Part shown: piece by piece, positions 1-8,119 of the stretch
Layout of the letters: the number at the start of each line of letters is the position of its first letter
How positions within the stretch are numbered: position 1 is the first letter of the stretch
Source: Desulfonatronum sp.
GTDB taxonomy: Bacteria > Desulfobacterota > Desulfovibrionia > Desulfovibrionales > Desulfonatronaceae
Assembly: GCA_007127655.1 (NCBI GenBank)
Contig: SKYX01000422.1
Location: forward strand, 1-11,431
Length of the DNA stretch: 11,431 nucleotides
Direction: 5' to 3'
Program-made: the position numbers and the translations under genes
Notes under the pieces: generated by a model
Told to the model about the DNA's origin: nothing
The model's database searches: none
The model's input: the letters and a program-made list of their open reading frames with translations, nothing else

Positions 1-504
1 CATGAAAATGGCTTGAACCCTCTGGCTCTCACCGCCCTCCACCACTCCGCGATTGTCTTCCAGGTGATACGTGATCACCTGGCCGCTGATGGAGCTTTCG
101 CCGTCCTTGAGCACGGGGTTGCCTTCCATGACCACGACGCCGCGTTTGGTCCAATACGTGGCCTTTTCGCTGGTACCCACCTGCTTGTCACGCTCAATGC
201 GCACGGAGCCTTCGGCAAGCAGCTTCTCGATATCCTGGGAGCCGTCCGGGCCCAAGGATGCTTGGCCCTGCTGCCCGGAAGATTCCATAAACACCGTCAG
301 CTTGTCGCTCCAAATCTGGAAGTCTTCACGGTCCACATGAACATTGCCGCGAAAAATGACGGTATTGTTCTCCTGAACATAATCCATCTGATCGGAAAGG
401 ATCTTCACCGGAACTTGACCCTGGGCCTGGACCTGAGCTTGGCCGAGCATGGTGAAACACGCCAAGGCCAAACCGACCGCCATGATTTTCACTAATCGTA
501 TCAT
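1..504 (-). CDS. lptA: LptA, periplasmic LPS transport protein (3' end beyond window)
   Basis: LptA is the periplasmic bridge protein that carries lipopolysaccharide from the inner-membrane LptBFGC complex to LptDE in the outer membrane. The visible 168 residues begin with a signal peptide: basic MIRLVK, a hydrophobic core, and a likely cleavage after the AQVQA stretch near residue 27. An OstA/LptA beta-jellyroll follows, with the typical features 'SDQMDY' near the mature N-terminus, 'FRGNVHV', 'SDKLTV' and 'ATYWTKRGVVVMEGNPVL'. The frame is still open at base 1, so the C-terminus is missing. The ATG at 504 is preferred because AGGAGA lies 8 bases before it; an in-frame ATG at 522 lacks a good ribosome site. 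It lies 173 bp downstream of lpxB on the same strand, and no lptC is visible between them. The call is secure from the family pattern; E. coli LptA is about 185 residues. Confidence 0.93.
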   Translation of the reverse strand, partial: MIRLVKIMAVGLALACFTMLGQAQVQAQGQVPVKILSDQMDYVQENNTVIFRGNVHVDREDFQIWSDKLTVFMESSGQQGQASLGPDGSQDIEKLLAEGSVRIERDKQVGTSEKATYWTKRGVVVMEGNPVLKDGESSISGQVITYHLEDNRGVVEGGESQRVQAIFM

Positions 505-589
505 CTCGCTGTTCTCCTGCATTGAGGTTGAAGAGACGGAAACTGGTCACGCCTCGTCTGGAAGTAACGAAGACGCGAAAGAGAGAAAA

Positions 590-619
590 AAGTTACTCTG
601 GAATCGTCGCTGATGTAAA
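590..619 (-). promoter_or_regulatory. Possible sigma70-like promoter for lptA
   Basis: On the minus strand TTTACA (614-619) and TAACTT (590-595) are 18 bases apart, in the gap between lpxB and lptA. A loose inverted repeat AGTAAC (563-568) / GTTACT (592-597) overlaps the -10 element. The gap (505-677) holds no gene and no convincing terminator, so lptA may be transcribed both from here and by read-through from lpxB. Both elements deviate from consensus, so this is a weak call. Confidence 0.3.
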
Positions 620-677
620 GCGCCAAGAAATGGCTTCGCCGCAGCTCTTTCACTGATGGGCCGACCAAAACCGAGAA

Positions 678-1829
678 TCAGCCGCGAACCGAGAGATCGT
701 CAAGGATCATCGCGGCGGTGCGTTGAGCGGGGGTTTCCCGAGGCTCGTCGAAGGAACCGAGGGAACAGGTCAGAAGATCCGGCAACCGGACCAACTCCTG
801 GCGGATACGATCCATCCGTTCCGGACGAGCGAGCCATTCTCGGGCCTGGGCCGCGATGGTCTCGGGTCGGGCTTGATTCTGGATGAACTCCGGGAGCACC
901 GCTCGACGGAGTACGAGATTGGCCAAGCTGATGGCCGGCACCCTGACCAGCCGTACGCCGACCAGGAAGCTGAGCTGGGAGAAGCGATAGGCCACGATGG
1001 TCGGCACCTGGAGCAGGGCGCATTCCAGAGTTGCGGTTCCGGAGGTGGCCAGGATCAGGGCGCAGGAACGCATGGCCGCGTAGCGATCCTTGGCTTCAAT
1101 AAAGCGCAGGGGAAGTTGATCCGGGCAGTGCTCGCGAATCAGATCCTCGCCGACGCTGGGAGCCTTGACCACGCAAAACTCAAGGTCCGGGTTCTCCCTG
1201 AGCAATTCCTGAGCCGCCAGGGCAAAGACCGGCATCATCCGCTGGATTTCCGCTTTGCGGCTGCCAGGCAGAATGCCGATCCGGTTTGGCTTTGGGGCGA
1301 TGGACAGAATTTCGGGGCGCGACAATTCACCGACCAGAGGATGGCCGACAAACTCCGCGTCCATCCCCCGAGAGCGATAAAACTCCGGCTCAAAGGGCAG
1401 GATACAGAACACCCGCCGCACGTGCCGCTTCAGGAACTCGACCCGGCCTTGTCGCCAAGCCCAGACCTGAGGGCTGATGTAGTAGAAGACCGGGATGCCC
1501 AGAGAGGAAGCCATCCGGGCCACCCGGAAGTGAAAGTCCGGCGAATCCACCAGGACCACGGCGTCGGGTCGCCATGCAGCCAGCTCTTTGCGAATGGTCC
1601 GCCACATCCCAAACACCCGGGGCAGATAGGCGAACACCTCGGAGACGCCCATGACCGAAAGCCCTTCCATGCGCAGTCGCAGGTCGACCCGTTGTTCTTC
1701 CATGGCCAAGCCGCCCATGCCGGAAAGCTGGATTTCTTGGTGCAGCTCCCGCAGCGCCCCTGCCAATAACCCGGCGTGCAGGTCCCCGGACGGTTCGCAG
1801 GCGCTCAGCCAAACCCGAGGCGCGGCCAT
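678..1829 (-). CDS. lpxB: LpxB, lipid-A-disaccharide synthase
   Basis: LpxB is a GT19 glycosyltransferase at the cytoplasmic face of the inner membrane. It joins UDP-2,3-diacylglucosamine and lipid X to form the beta-1,6 lipid A disaccharide. The protein is 383 residues, almost the same as E. coli LpxB. Family blocks appear in order: SACEPSGDLHAG (9-20, the counterpart of the usual GEASGD), VLVDSPDFHFRVA (about 91-103), YYISPQVWAWRQGRV, the GHPLV motif, GILPGSRKAEI, and 'ATSGTATLECALLQVPTIVAYR' followed by 'SLANLVLRRAVLPEFIQ'. The start ATG lies only 2 bases after the stop of the upstream Gfo/Idh gene, so translation is probably coupled and the genes form one operon. The first glycine of the N-terminal GEASGD-type block is cysteine here; the rest looks normal. 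Certainty is high. Confidence 0.97.
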   Translation of the reverse strand: MAAPRVWLSACEPSGDLHAGLLAGALRELHQEIQLSGMGGLAMEEQRVDLRLRMEGLSVMGVSEVFAYLPRVFGMWRTIRKELAAWRPDAVVLVDSPDFHFRVARMASSLGIPVFYYISPQVWAWRQGRVEFLKRHVRRVFCILPFEPEFYRSRGMDAEFVGHPLVGELSRPEILSIAPKPNRIGILPGSRKAEIQRMMPVFALAAQELLRENPDLEFCVVKAPSVGEDLIREHCPDQLPLRFIEAKDRYAAMRSCALILATSGTATLECALLQVPTIVAYRFSQLSFLVGVRLVRVPAISLANLVLRRAVLPEFIQNQARPETIAAQAREWLARPERMDRIRQELVRLPDLLTCSLGSFDEPRETPAQRTAAMILDDLSVRG

Positions 1830-1831
1830 GC

Positions 1832-2833
1832 TCAGAATCCGATGGGCTGAAACGGGACGGGTGTGGTGGCGTTTTCCGTGATGCTTTTGCGGATCACCTC
1901 GGCCAGTTCCATGGAGGCCACCGCCGCCTCCACCGTGGGCACGGCGGCGGGGACGGCGCAGTCCCGGCCCCGGCAGTATCCGGCGAAGGCCAGCAACTGC
2001 CCCAGCAAAGCCTCCTCATGGGGAACGAACACAGCCTCGCGCACCGAGGCCAAGGACAAATCCGCGTAGCGCTGAGCCACGGTCTTGCGGTGCAGGACCA
2101 ATTCCTTCTGCAGCAGGTCCGCTTCCACGTACATTTCCGGACAGGTCACGGCGATCTGACGAATCCGTTTTTCGGTGATCTTGCTGGCCATGATCCGGGA
2201 AATAGTTCCGTTGCTGTGGACCAAAACGGCATGGGCCAGGGCGGTCAGCCCGTCCTGGGCGTGTCCGAAAGCCTGAATCCGCTCCACTGGGCCACGCAGG
2301 TGCAGGGCCAGGTCCAGATCATGGACCATCAGGTCCAGGACCACATCCACGTCCAGATTGCGGTCCGGAACCTTGTCCGTGCGGGTCAGGTCCATGTTGA
2401 CCACGTTCGTGGAACGACCGACGATCTTGACCAACTCCGTAACCACGGGGTTGAAGCGTTCGATGAACCCCACCTGGATGCGCAGGCCCTTGTCCCGGGC
2501 CAGCCTGGCCGCGGCCCGGGTGGTCTCCAGGCTGTCCGTGAGTGGCTTTTCCACGAACATGTTGGTTACGAACCGGCTGGCCAGCTCGATGTACTCCAGG
2601 TGGGTGGAGGTCGGCGTGGCCAGGACCACGGCGTCGACCTGGGCCAAATCCTTTTCCAGGTCATCGGACGGCCTTGTGCCGTATTCCTCGGCCAGCTTGG
2701 CCTCTTTATCCCGGTTGCGGTCGTGAATAAAGACCACCTGTACCGGCTTCATGTAGGACAGCACCCGTAAATGGTTGCAGCCCATCTTGCCGACCCCGAT
2801 CAGGCCGACTTTGAGTGGTTGGGAATCGTTCAT
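1832..2833 (-). CDS. Gfo/Idh/MocA oxidoreductase, probable UDP-GlcNAc 3-dehydrogenase (GnnA-like)
   Basis: This is an NAD(P)-dependent sugar oxidoreductase. The N-terminal Rossmann fold shows GVGKMG (13-18). The family EKP motif is at residues 95-97 (VEKPL), and a VHDLDLALH block with the probable catalytic histidine lies near 171. In the GnnA/GnnB pathway of Acidithiobacillus and Leptospira, such an enzyme oxidises the 3-hydroxyl of UDP-GlcNAc and a DegT aminotransferase aminates it. The neighbours here (DegT upstream, lpxB 2 bp downstream) fit that role, but the substrate is inferred from context. The start is uncertain. ATG at 2833 gives a family-like N-terminus (333 residues) with GAGA 5 bases upstream. 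A GTG at 2869, directly after the stop of the upstream gene, would add 12 residues and has GAGG just before it. WbpB-like roles in O-antigen sugar synthesis are the main alternative. Confidence 0.93.
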   Translation of the reverse strand: MNDSQPLKVGLIGVGKMGCNHLRVLSYMKPVQVVFIHDRNRDKEAKLAEEYGTRPSDDLEKDLAQVDAVVLATPTSTHLEYIELASRFVTNMFVEKPLTDSLETTRAAARLARDKGLRIQVGFIERFNPVVTELVKIVGRSTNVVNMDLTRTDKVPDRNLDVDVVLDLMVHDLDLALHLRGPVERIQAFGHAQDGLTALAHAVLVHSNGTISRIMASKITEKRIRQIAVTCPEMYVEADLLQKELVLHRKTVAQRYADLSLASVREAVFVPHEEALLGQLLAFAGYCRGRDCAVPAAVPTVEAAVASMELAEVIRKSITENATTPVPFQPIGF

Positions 2834-2869
2834 GGTGTTCTCATTTTCGTGATGTGCCACGGCGGCCAC

Positions 2870-4546
2870 TTACCTCGGAGCGATATCGCACAGAATCCGG
2901 GCGATCCGCTCCTGGGTTCGGCTGGACAGATAAGGATGCATGGGCAGGCTGAAAATGCGTCGCGACGTGGCCTCGCAGACCGGCAGATCGCCCGTCGTGT
3001 AGCCCAACGGCTGAAAAACGCGTTGCAAATGCAGGGGAATGGGGTAGTAGATCACGCTGGGAATCCCGGCGTCCGCCAAGGATTGCCGGCAGGCGTCCCG
3101 GTGGGCCTCGTCCCGGGCCAGCAGGGAATACTGGGCCCAGCCCGAGCCGAACCCTTCGGGAATGTACGGCGGTGTCAGGGCGCAGGGCTCCAGAAGCCGG
3201 GAATAGGTGGCGGCCAGGGCTTCGCGCCGTTCCAGTTCCAGGGGGAAAACGTCCATCTTGGCCAGCAATACGGCGGCTTGCAGGCTGTCCAAACGGGCAT
3301 TGGTGCCCAGCCGGGCATGTTCATAGCGCGACGTGCCCTGGCCGTGAACCCGGATGGACCGCATCCGCTCGGCCAATTCCGGGTCGTCGGTGAAACAGGC
3401 CCCGCCTTCTCCATACCCGCCCAGAGGCTTGGCCGGGAAAAACGAGGTGCAGCCAATATCGCCCAAAGCACAGGCCCGTCGGCCCTGCTCCATCCCGCCA
3501 AAGGACTGAGCCGCGTCCTCAATGACCCGCAAGCCGTGCTTGGCCGCGACCTCGCGAATACGGACGTGGTCTGCGGGCAGCCCGAACAGGTCCACGGTGA
3601 TCACGGCCCGAGGCCTCAGCCCCTTGGTCTGGTCAGGCAACGATGGTCCACCTTGACTGGAAACCAGGGCAGTCACGGCCGCGTCCAGCTTCTCCGGGTC
3701 CAGATTGAAGGTCCGGGGATCAATGTCCACGAATATCGGCGTGGCCCCCCGCAGGCTGATCACTTCGGCCGTGGCGATGAAACTGAACGGCGTGGTGAAG
3801 ACCGCGTCTCCGGGTCCGATGTCGAAGGTCATCAAGGCTAGAGCCAGGGCTTCAGTGCCGGAGGAGCAGGATATCACGTGCCGTGTTCCGGTGTAATCGG
3901 CCAGACGCTTTTCCAACGCCTCCACTTCCGGCCCGAGAATGAACTTGCAGCTTTTCACGACCTGGAAGATGTTCGCTTCCAGGACCGGGTAGATGCTCAT
4001 CTGCTGGGCCTTCAAATCGACAAAGGGTGCGGGGGGCACGGGGGTCGCCCCGTTTTCGGACGATTCGGATTCCAACTCCTCGGCCACCAGGCGCGCGCAG
4101 GCTTCCGGGGTGAGCCGTCGGATCGACGAGTCTTCGGCCAGACGCGAGACAAGCACGAAACTTTCAAGGTACTCTTCAGCAGCGAGAAGGGTCAGGTCCA
4201 GCAACGGATCCCCGGTTTCCTGATGCAAAACCTGCAACAACTGCACGCCCGGAGCGGGCAGCAGGCGGACGGTCTCCAGCAGGGCGGCCATCCCACCCGC
4301 CAACTCCGAGACGGATTCCTTCTCTTTCGTCGGAAAGATACCTTCCAGGGCGAGCTCTCGTCGCCTTCGGGTCAGGCGGTCGGACACTGTATGCGGATGA
4401 ACCCACAGCCCGAGTGTCTCTTCCCTGGCCATGGCGAGCAAAGAAGCCATGGCCGTACGCTCCCGGTCTTCGCCCGGGACGAAGTCCGACGCCGCGATCT
4501 CCAGCGCCAGGGCCAGAGCATCGCTATCCAAAACAAACTGATGCAT
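2870..4546 (-). CDS. DegT/DnrJ/EryC1/StrS aminotransferase (GnnB-like) with N-terminal PIN-like domain
   Basis: This 558-residue protein has two parts. Residues about 171-558 form a complete PLP-dependent sugar aminotransferase: PFVDLKAQQ (174-182), the cofactor-binding 'CSSGTEALALAL' (227-238), the aspartate in VIEDAAQSFG (D344), the Schiff-base lysine K373 in FFPAKPLGGYGEGGA, and GTNARLDSLQAA. With the next two genes it probably makes the 3-amino-UDP-GlcNAc used for lipid A, as GnnB does. Residues 1-160 are extra and resemble a VapC-type PIN domain: FVLDSDAL (acidic D7/D9), a helix with D56 where PIN proteins usually have Glu, DPLLDLTLLAAEE (D117), a strand FVLVSRLAED, and LTPEA. A linker around 160-173 (ESESSENGATPVPP) joins them. 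The frame is uninterrupted. A GTG at residue 170 could start a separate aminotransferase but has no clear ribosome site. The ATG at 4546 follows GAGG by 10 bases. Confidence 0.93.
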   Translation of the reverse strand: MHQFVLDSDALALALEIAASDFVPGEDRERTAMASLLAMAREETLGLWVHPHTVSDRLTRRRRELALEGIFPTKEKESVSELAGGMAALLETVRLLPAPGVQLLQVLHQETGDPLLDLTLLAAEEYLESFVLVSRLAEDSSIRRLTPEACARLVAEELESESSENGATPVPPAPFVDLKAQQMSIYPVLEANIFQVVKSCKFILGPEVEALEKRLADYTGTRHVISCSSGTEALALALMTFDIGPGDAVFTTPFSFIATAEVISLRGATPIFVDIDPRTFNLDPEKLDAAVTALVSSQGGPSLPDQTKGLRPRAVITVDLFGLPADHVRIREVAAKHGLRVIEDAAQSFGGMEQGRRACALGDIGCTSFFPAKPLGGYGEGGACFTDDPELAERMRSIRVHGQGTSRYEHARLGTNARLDSLQAAVLLAKMDVFPLELERREALAATYSRLLEPCALTPPYIPEGFGSGWAQYSLLARDEAHRDACRQSLADAGIPSVIYYPIPLHLQRVFQPLGYTTGDLPVCEATSRRIFSLPMHPYLSSRTQERIARILCDIAPR

Positions 4547-4590
4547 GGTGATTGTACCTCGAAATGATATAGGACGGGCAAAAGAGGCGA

Positions 4591-4619
4591 AATTTAGGTT
4601 GTTGCCCCACGGATGTCAA
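4591..4619 (-). promoter_or_regulatory. Sigma70-like promoter for the lipid A operon
   Basis: On the minus strand a perfect -35 TTGACA (4614-4619) is followed after 17 bases by TAAATT (4591-4596). It sits about 45 bp ahead of the ATG at 4546, and no other gene lies between, so it probably drives the aminotransferase, Gfo/Idh and lpxB genes. It lies back to back with the plus-strand promoter at 4667-4695. Confidence 0.6.
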
Positions 4620-4666
4620 AAGGTTCTTTTACATGCCGCGTGCCTCCGTTCCTTCACCACTTCCAG

Positions 4667-4695
4667 TTGACCATCCGCCCCGGCTTCTTTACATT
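4667..4695 (+). promoter_or_regulatory. Sigma70-like promoter for the MoaD/ThiF-like pair
   Basis: TTGACC (4667-4672), a 17-base spacer and TACATT (4690-4695) form a sigma70-like promoter reading rightward. Transcription would begin near 4702. That leaves a leader of about 100 bases before the preferred MoaD-like start at 4806, or about 32 bases before the alternative GTG at 4734. Confidence 0.5.
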
Positions 4696-4805
4696 TTTTA
4701 TCGTGTTGCGGAGAAAAACATGAGAAGGACCTCGTGAAAGAAACAATGGCGCGGCCCCAAGCCCACTTCGACGGGCCCTCGTTCATCATCAACCAAGGAT
4801 CTCCC

Positions 4806-5030
4806 ATGCTGCTCGAAGTCAAATGCTATGCCACCCTGGCCAAGTTTCAGCCCAAGGAAAGCGAATTCCATCTCGGACCAAAGCCCATGCTCCGGGACCT
4901 GATCGCCTTTCTGGGCATTCCAGAAGCCGAGATTAAGATTTCTTTCGCCAACGGCGTGATCGTCGGCCCGGAATACGAACTGCAGGAGGGCGACCGGGTC
5001 GGTCTCTTTCCAGCGGTTGGAGGTGGTTGA
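4806..5030 (+). CDS. MoaD/ThiS-family sulfur-carrier protein
   Basis: This 74-residue ubiquitin-like protein ends in VGGG, the flexible Gly-Gly tail that is adenylated and thiocarboxylated in MoaD and ThiS. The body fits the beta-grasp pattern: MLLEVKCYATLAKF, a helix with LRDLIAFLGIP, ISFANGVIV, and LQEGDRVGLFPAVGGG. Its partner, a ThiF/MoeB-like E1 enzyme, starts 4 bases after its stop. The preferred start is ATG 4806, with AAGGA six bases upstream, because it matches the usual N-terminus of the family. GTG 4734 is an in-frame alternative, also with an AAGGA, and would add 24 residues with no ubiquitin-like character. The acceptor pathway is not shown. Molybdopterin or tungstopterin synthesis is likeliest in an anaerobe, and thiamine or another sulfur-transfer pathway is possible. 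No other cofactor genes lie in the window. Confidence 0.9.
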   Translation: MLLEVKCYATLAKFQPKESEFHLGPKPMLRDLIAFLGIPEAEIKISFANGVIVGPEYELQEGDRVGLFPAVGGG

Positions 5031-5034
5031 GGCC

Positions 5035-5757
5035 ATGTCCGCATCCTTTGACCAACGCTATATCCGAAACTTCTCCACCCTTTCCGAGGCGGATCAACAG
5101 CGGCTGCACACGGCCCGGATCTGCCAGTTGGGTCTTGGGGGGCTGGGAGGAACCCTTTTGGAAATGCTGGCCCGGATGGGCTTCGGCCGCAAGGGCAAGG
5201 GATGGATTCGGGCCGCGGACGGCGACGTGTTCGAGGCCAGCAATCTCAACCGTCAATTGTTCTGCCTGGAGTCGACCATCGGCCGGCCAAAGGCCGAGGC
5301 GGCGCTGGAGCGAGTCCAGACCGTGAACTCGGAAGTGGACCTCTCCACCTGGCAAGCCGTCGTCGGCCCCAAAGATATGCCGGACTTCATCCAGGGCGCG
5401 GACATCGTCCTGGACGCCCTGGGGGACCTGCCCACCAAGCTGGCCCTGCGCCAGGCCGCGGCCGAAGCCGGCCTGCCGATGATCAGCGCCGCGGTTGCCG
5501 GCTGGACCGGCTTCATCACCACCCAGCTTCCTGGAGACCCGGATGCGGGCATTTTTCAGGGCGTACTGGGCCAGAACGACCGGACCGAAGGCGCGGAGGT
5601 TCCCCTGGGCACCCTGGCCCCCTGTGTCTGGCTGATCGCCTCCCTGCAATGCCGAGAAGCCGTGGCCTTGGCCAGTGGTCATCCGCCCCTCTTTCACGGC
5701 TGCCTGCACATCGTCGATCTGACCGACGCCTCATGGGAGCGTATTACGTTCCATTGA
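5035..5757 (+). CDS. ThiF/MoeB/HesA-family E1-like adenylyltransferase
   Basis: This protein adenylates the C-terminal glycine of the upstream carrier protein so that sulfur can be attached. The 240 residues contain the nucleotide-binding GLGGLGG (33-39), the ADGDVFEASNLNRQ signature (61-74, with the conserved arginine at 73), and an Asp at 131 in LDALGDLPTK where the family places its metal/ATP aspartate. The end of the fold carries LGTLAPCVWLIASLQCREAV. The two CxxC zinc pairs of E. coli MoeB are absent and there is no rhodanese domain, so this is the short, minimal form. Start ATG 5035 is preferred: GGAGGT at 5019-5024 lies 10 bases upstream. An in-frame TTG at 5017 overlaps the previous gene and is less likely. 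It forms a two-gene operon with the MoaD-like gene. Confidence 0.95.
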   Translation: MSASFDQRYIRNFSTLSEADQQRLHTARICQLGLGGLGGTLLEMLARMGFGRKGKGWIRAADGDVFEASNLNRQLFCLESTIGRPKAEAALERVQTVNSEVDLSTWQAVVGPKDMPDFIQGADIVLDALGDLPTKLALRQAAAEAGLPMISAAVAGWTGFITTQLPGDPDAGIFQGVLGQNDRTEGAEVPLGTLAPCVWLIASLQCREAVALASGHPPLFHGCLHIVDLTDASWERITFH

Positions 5758-5802
5758 GAAACCAAAAAACCCGCTTCGCTCAAGGCACCTGGATCGCCAA
5801 GT

Positions 5803-5839
5803 AAAAAATTTTGGTAAAGCAGGGAACAAGCTGCTTTCC
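5803..5839 (-). terminator. Terminator-like hairpin, reading leftward
   Basis: On the minus strand GGAAAGCAG and CTGCTTTACC form a 9-bp stem with one bulged base around an 8-base loop (5813-5839). It is followed by AAAA and then six T residues (5808-5803). It lies 17 bases beyond the stop of the doubtful small minus-strand gene at 5857-6006 and just downstream of the converging ThiF-like gene. On the plus strand the hairpin has no T tract, so it suits leftward transcription better. Confidence 0.4.
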
Positions 5840-5856
5840 ATAAACCTTGTCCTCCC

Positions 5857-6006
5857 TTATTGGAGGAACTGGAAATCGCCGTAATGCGGTGAGCCTTTTG
5901 CCTTGCGCATCTTTCCGGCGCAAGGTGAAAATTTCTTCTTGACTGCCTCCGCGTCCTGCGTGAAACGGGCGGTCAATTCGTCAAACGTCATCAAATTCTC
6001 AACCAT
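5857..6006 (-). CDS. Possible small hypothetical protein (49 aa)
   Basis: I do not recognise this reading frame. From ATG 6006 it would encode 49 residues, MVENLMTFDELTARFTQDAE and onward, ending SPHYGDFQFLQ. It is charged, lysine-rich in the middle, and has one cysteine and no membrane segment. The frame is open upstream to an ATG at 6063, which would overlap the glgE start. A further ATG lies at 5991. In favour: about 63% G/C at third codon positions, which is coding-like, and a terminator-like hairpin just after the stop. Against: no clear ribosome site or promoter, a short length, and an 8-bp inverted repeat (5901-5925) inside it. It is the only candidate gene in the 296-bp spacer between the ThiF-like gene and glgE. 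Confidence 0.3.
   Translation of the reverse strand: MVENLMTFDELTARFTQDAEAVKKKFSPCAGKMRKAKGSPHYGDFQFLQ
5901..5940 (+). terminator. Inverted repeat, weak rightward terminator candidate
   Basis: CCTTGCGC (5901-5908) and GCGCAAGG (5918-5925) form a perfect 8-bp stem around a 9-base loop, extendable by two G-T pairs. TGAAAATTTCTTCTT follows, which is T-rich but not a clean T run. It may end transcription of the MoaD/ThiF-like pair about 145 bp after the ThiF-like stop. It could instead be coding sequence of the doubtful small gene on the other strand. Confidence 0.3.
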
Positions 6007-6053
6007 CTCTGAACCATTTCTCTCGTCAAAACAGTTCAACTCTAGGAGTCGCC

Positions 6054-8066
<2,013 letters not shown>

Positions 8067-8091
8067 TCCCTTCTTGCCCGCCTCTGTTCGC

Positions 8092-8119
8092 GTAGGGGCA
8101 CGGCGCGCCGTGCCCCTAC
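8092..8119. repeat. Perfect 28-bp palindrome at a convergent gene junction
   Basis: GTAGGGGCACGGCG (8092-8105) is followed directly by its exact reverse complement CGCCGTGCCCCTAC (8106-8119). It starts 25 bp after the glgE stop, and its last base is also the last base of the kamA TAG stop codon. Folded as RNA it would be a very stable stem on either strand, but neither side has a T tract. It may act as a two-way 3'-end stabiliser or transcription block. The sequence also resembles dispersed REP-like palindromes, so it may be one copy of a genome-wide family. Confidence 0.75.

Noticed and set aside
505..677. An lptC gene between lpxB and lptA
   Set aside because: The gap is only 173 bp and has no reading frame of suitable length or character.
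723..1769. Long plus-strand frame opposite lpxB, and similar long frames opposite the Gfo/Idh, aminotransferase and kamA genes
   Set aside because: They are typical high-GC antisense shadows. The minus-strand frames carry complete family motifs, while these show none.
4016..4037. Separate aminotransferase gene starting at GTG codon 170
   Set aside because: The frame is continuous from ATG 4546 with no stop and there is no clear ribosome site before the GTG, so a fusion is the better reading.
5731..5841. 36-codon minus-strand frame from ATG 5841 with GGGAGG upstream
   Set aside because: It overlaps the 3' end of the ThiF-like gene, its start lies next to the terminator-like hairpin, and the sequence resembles no protein. 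It is probably chance.
8092..8119. Canonical intrinsic terminator at the glgE/kamA junction
   Set aside because: The stem is strong but neither strand has a following T run, so it is listed as a palindromic repeat.
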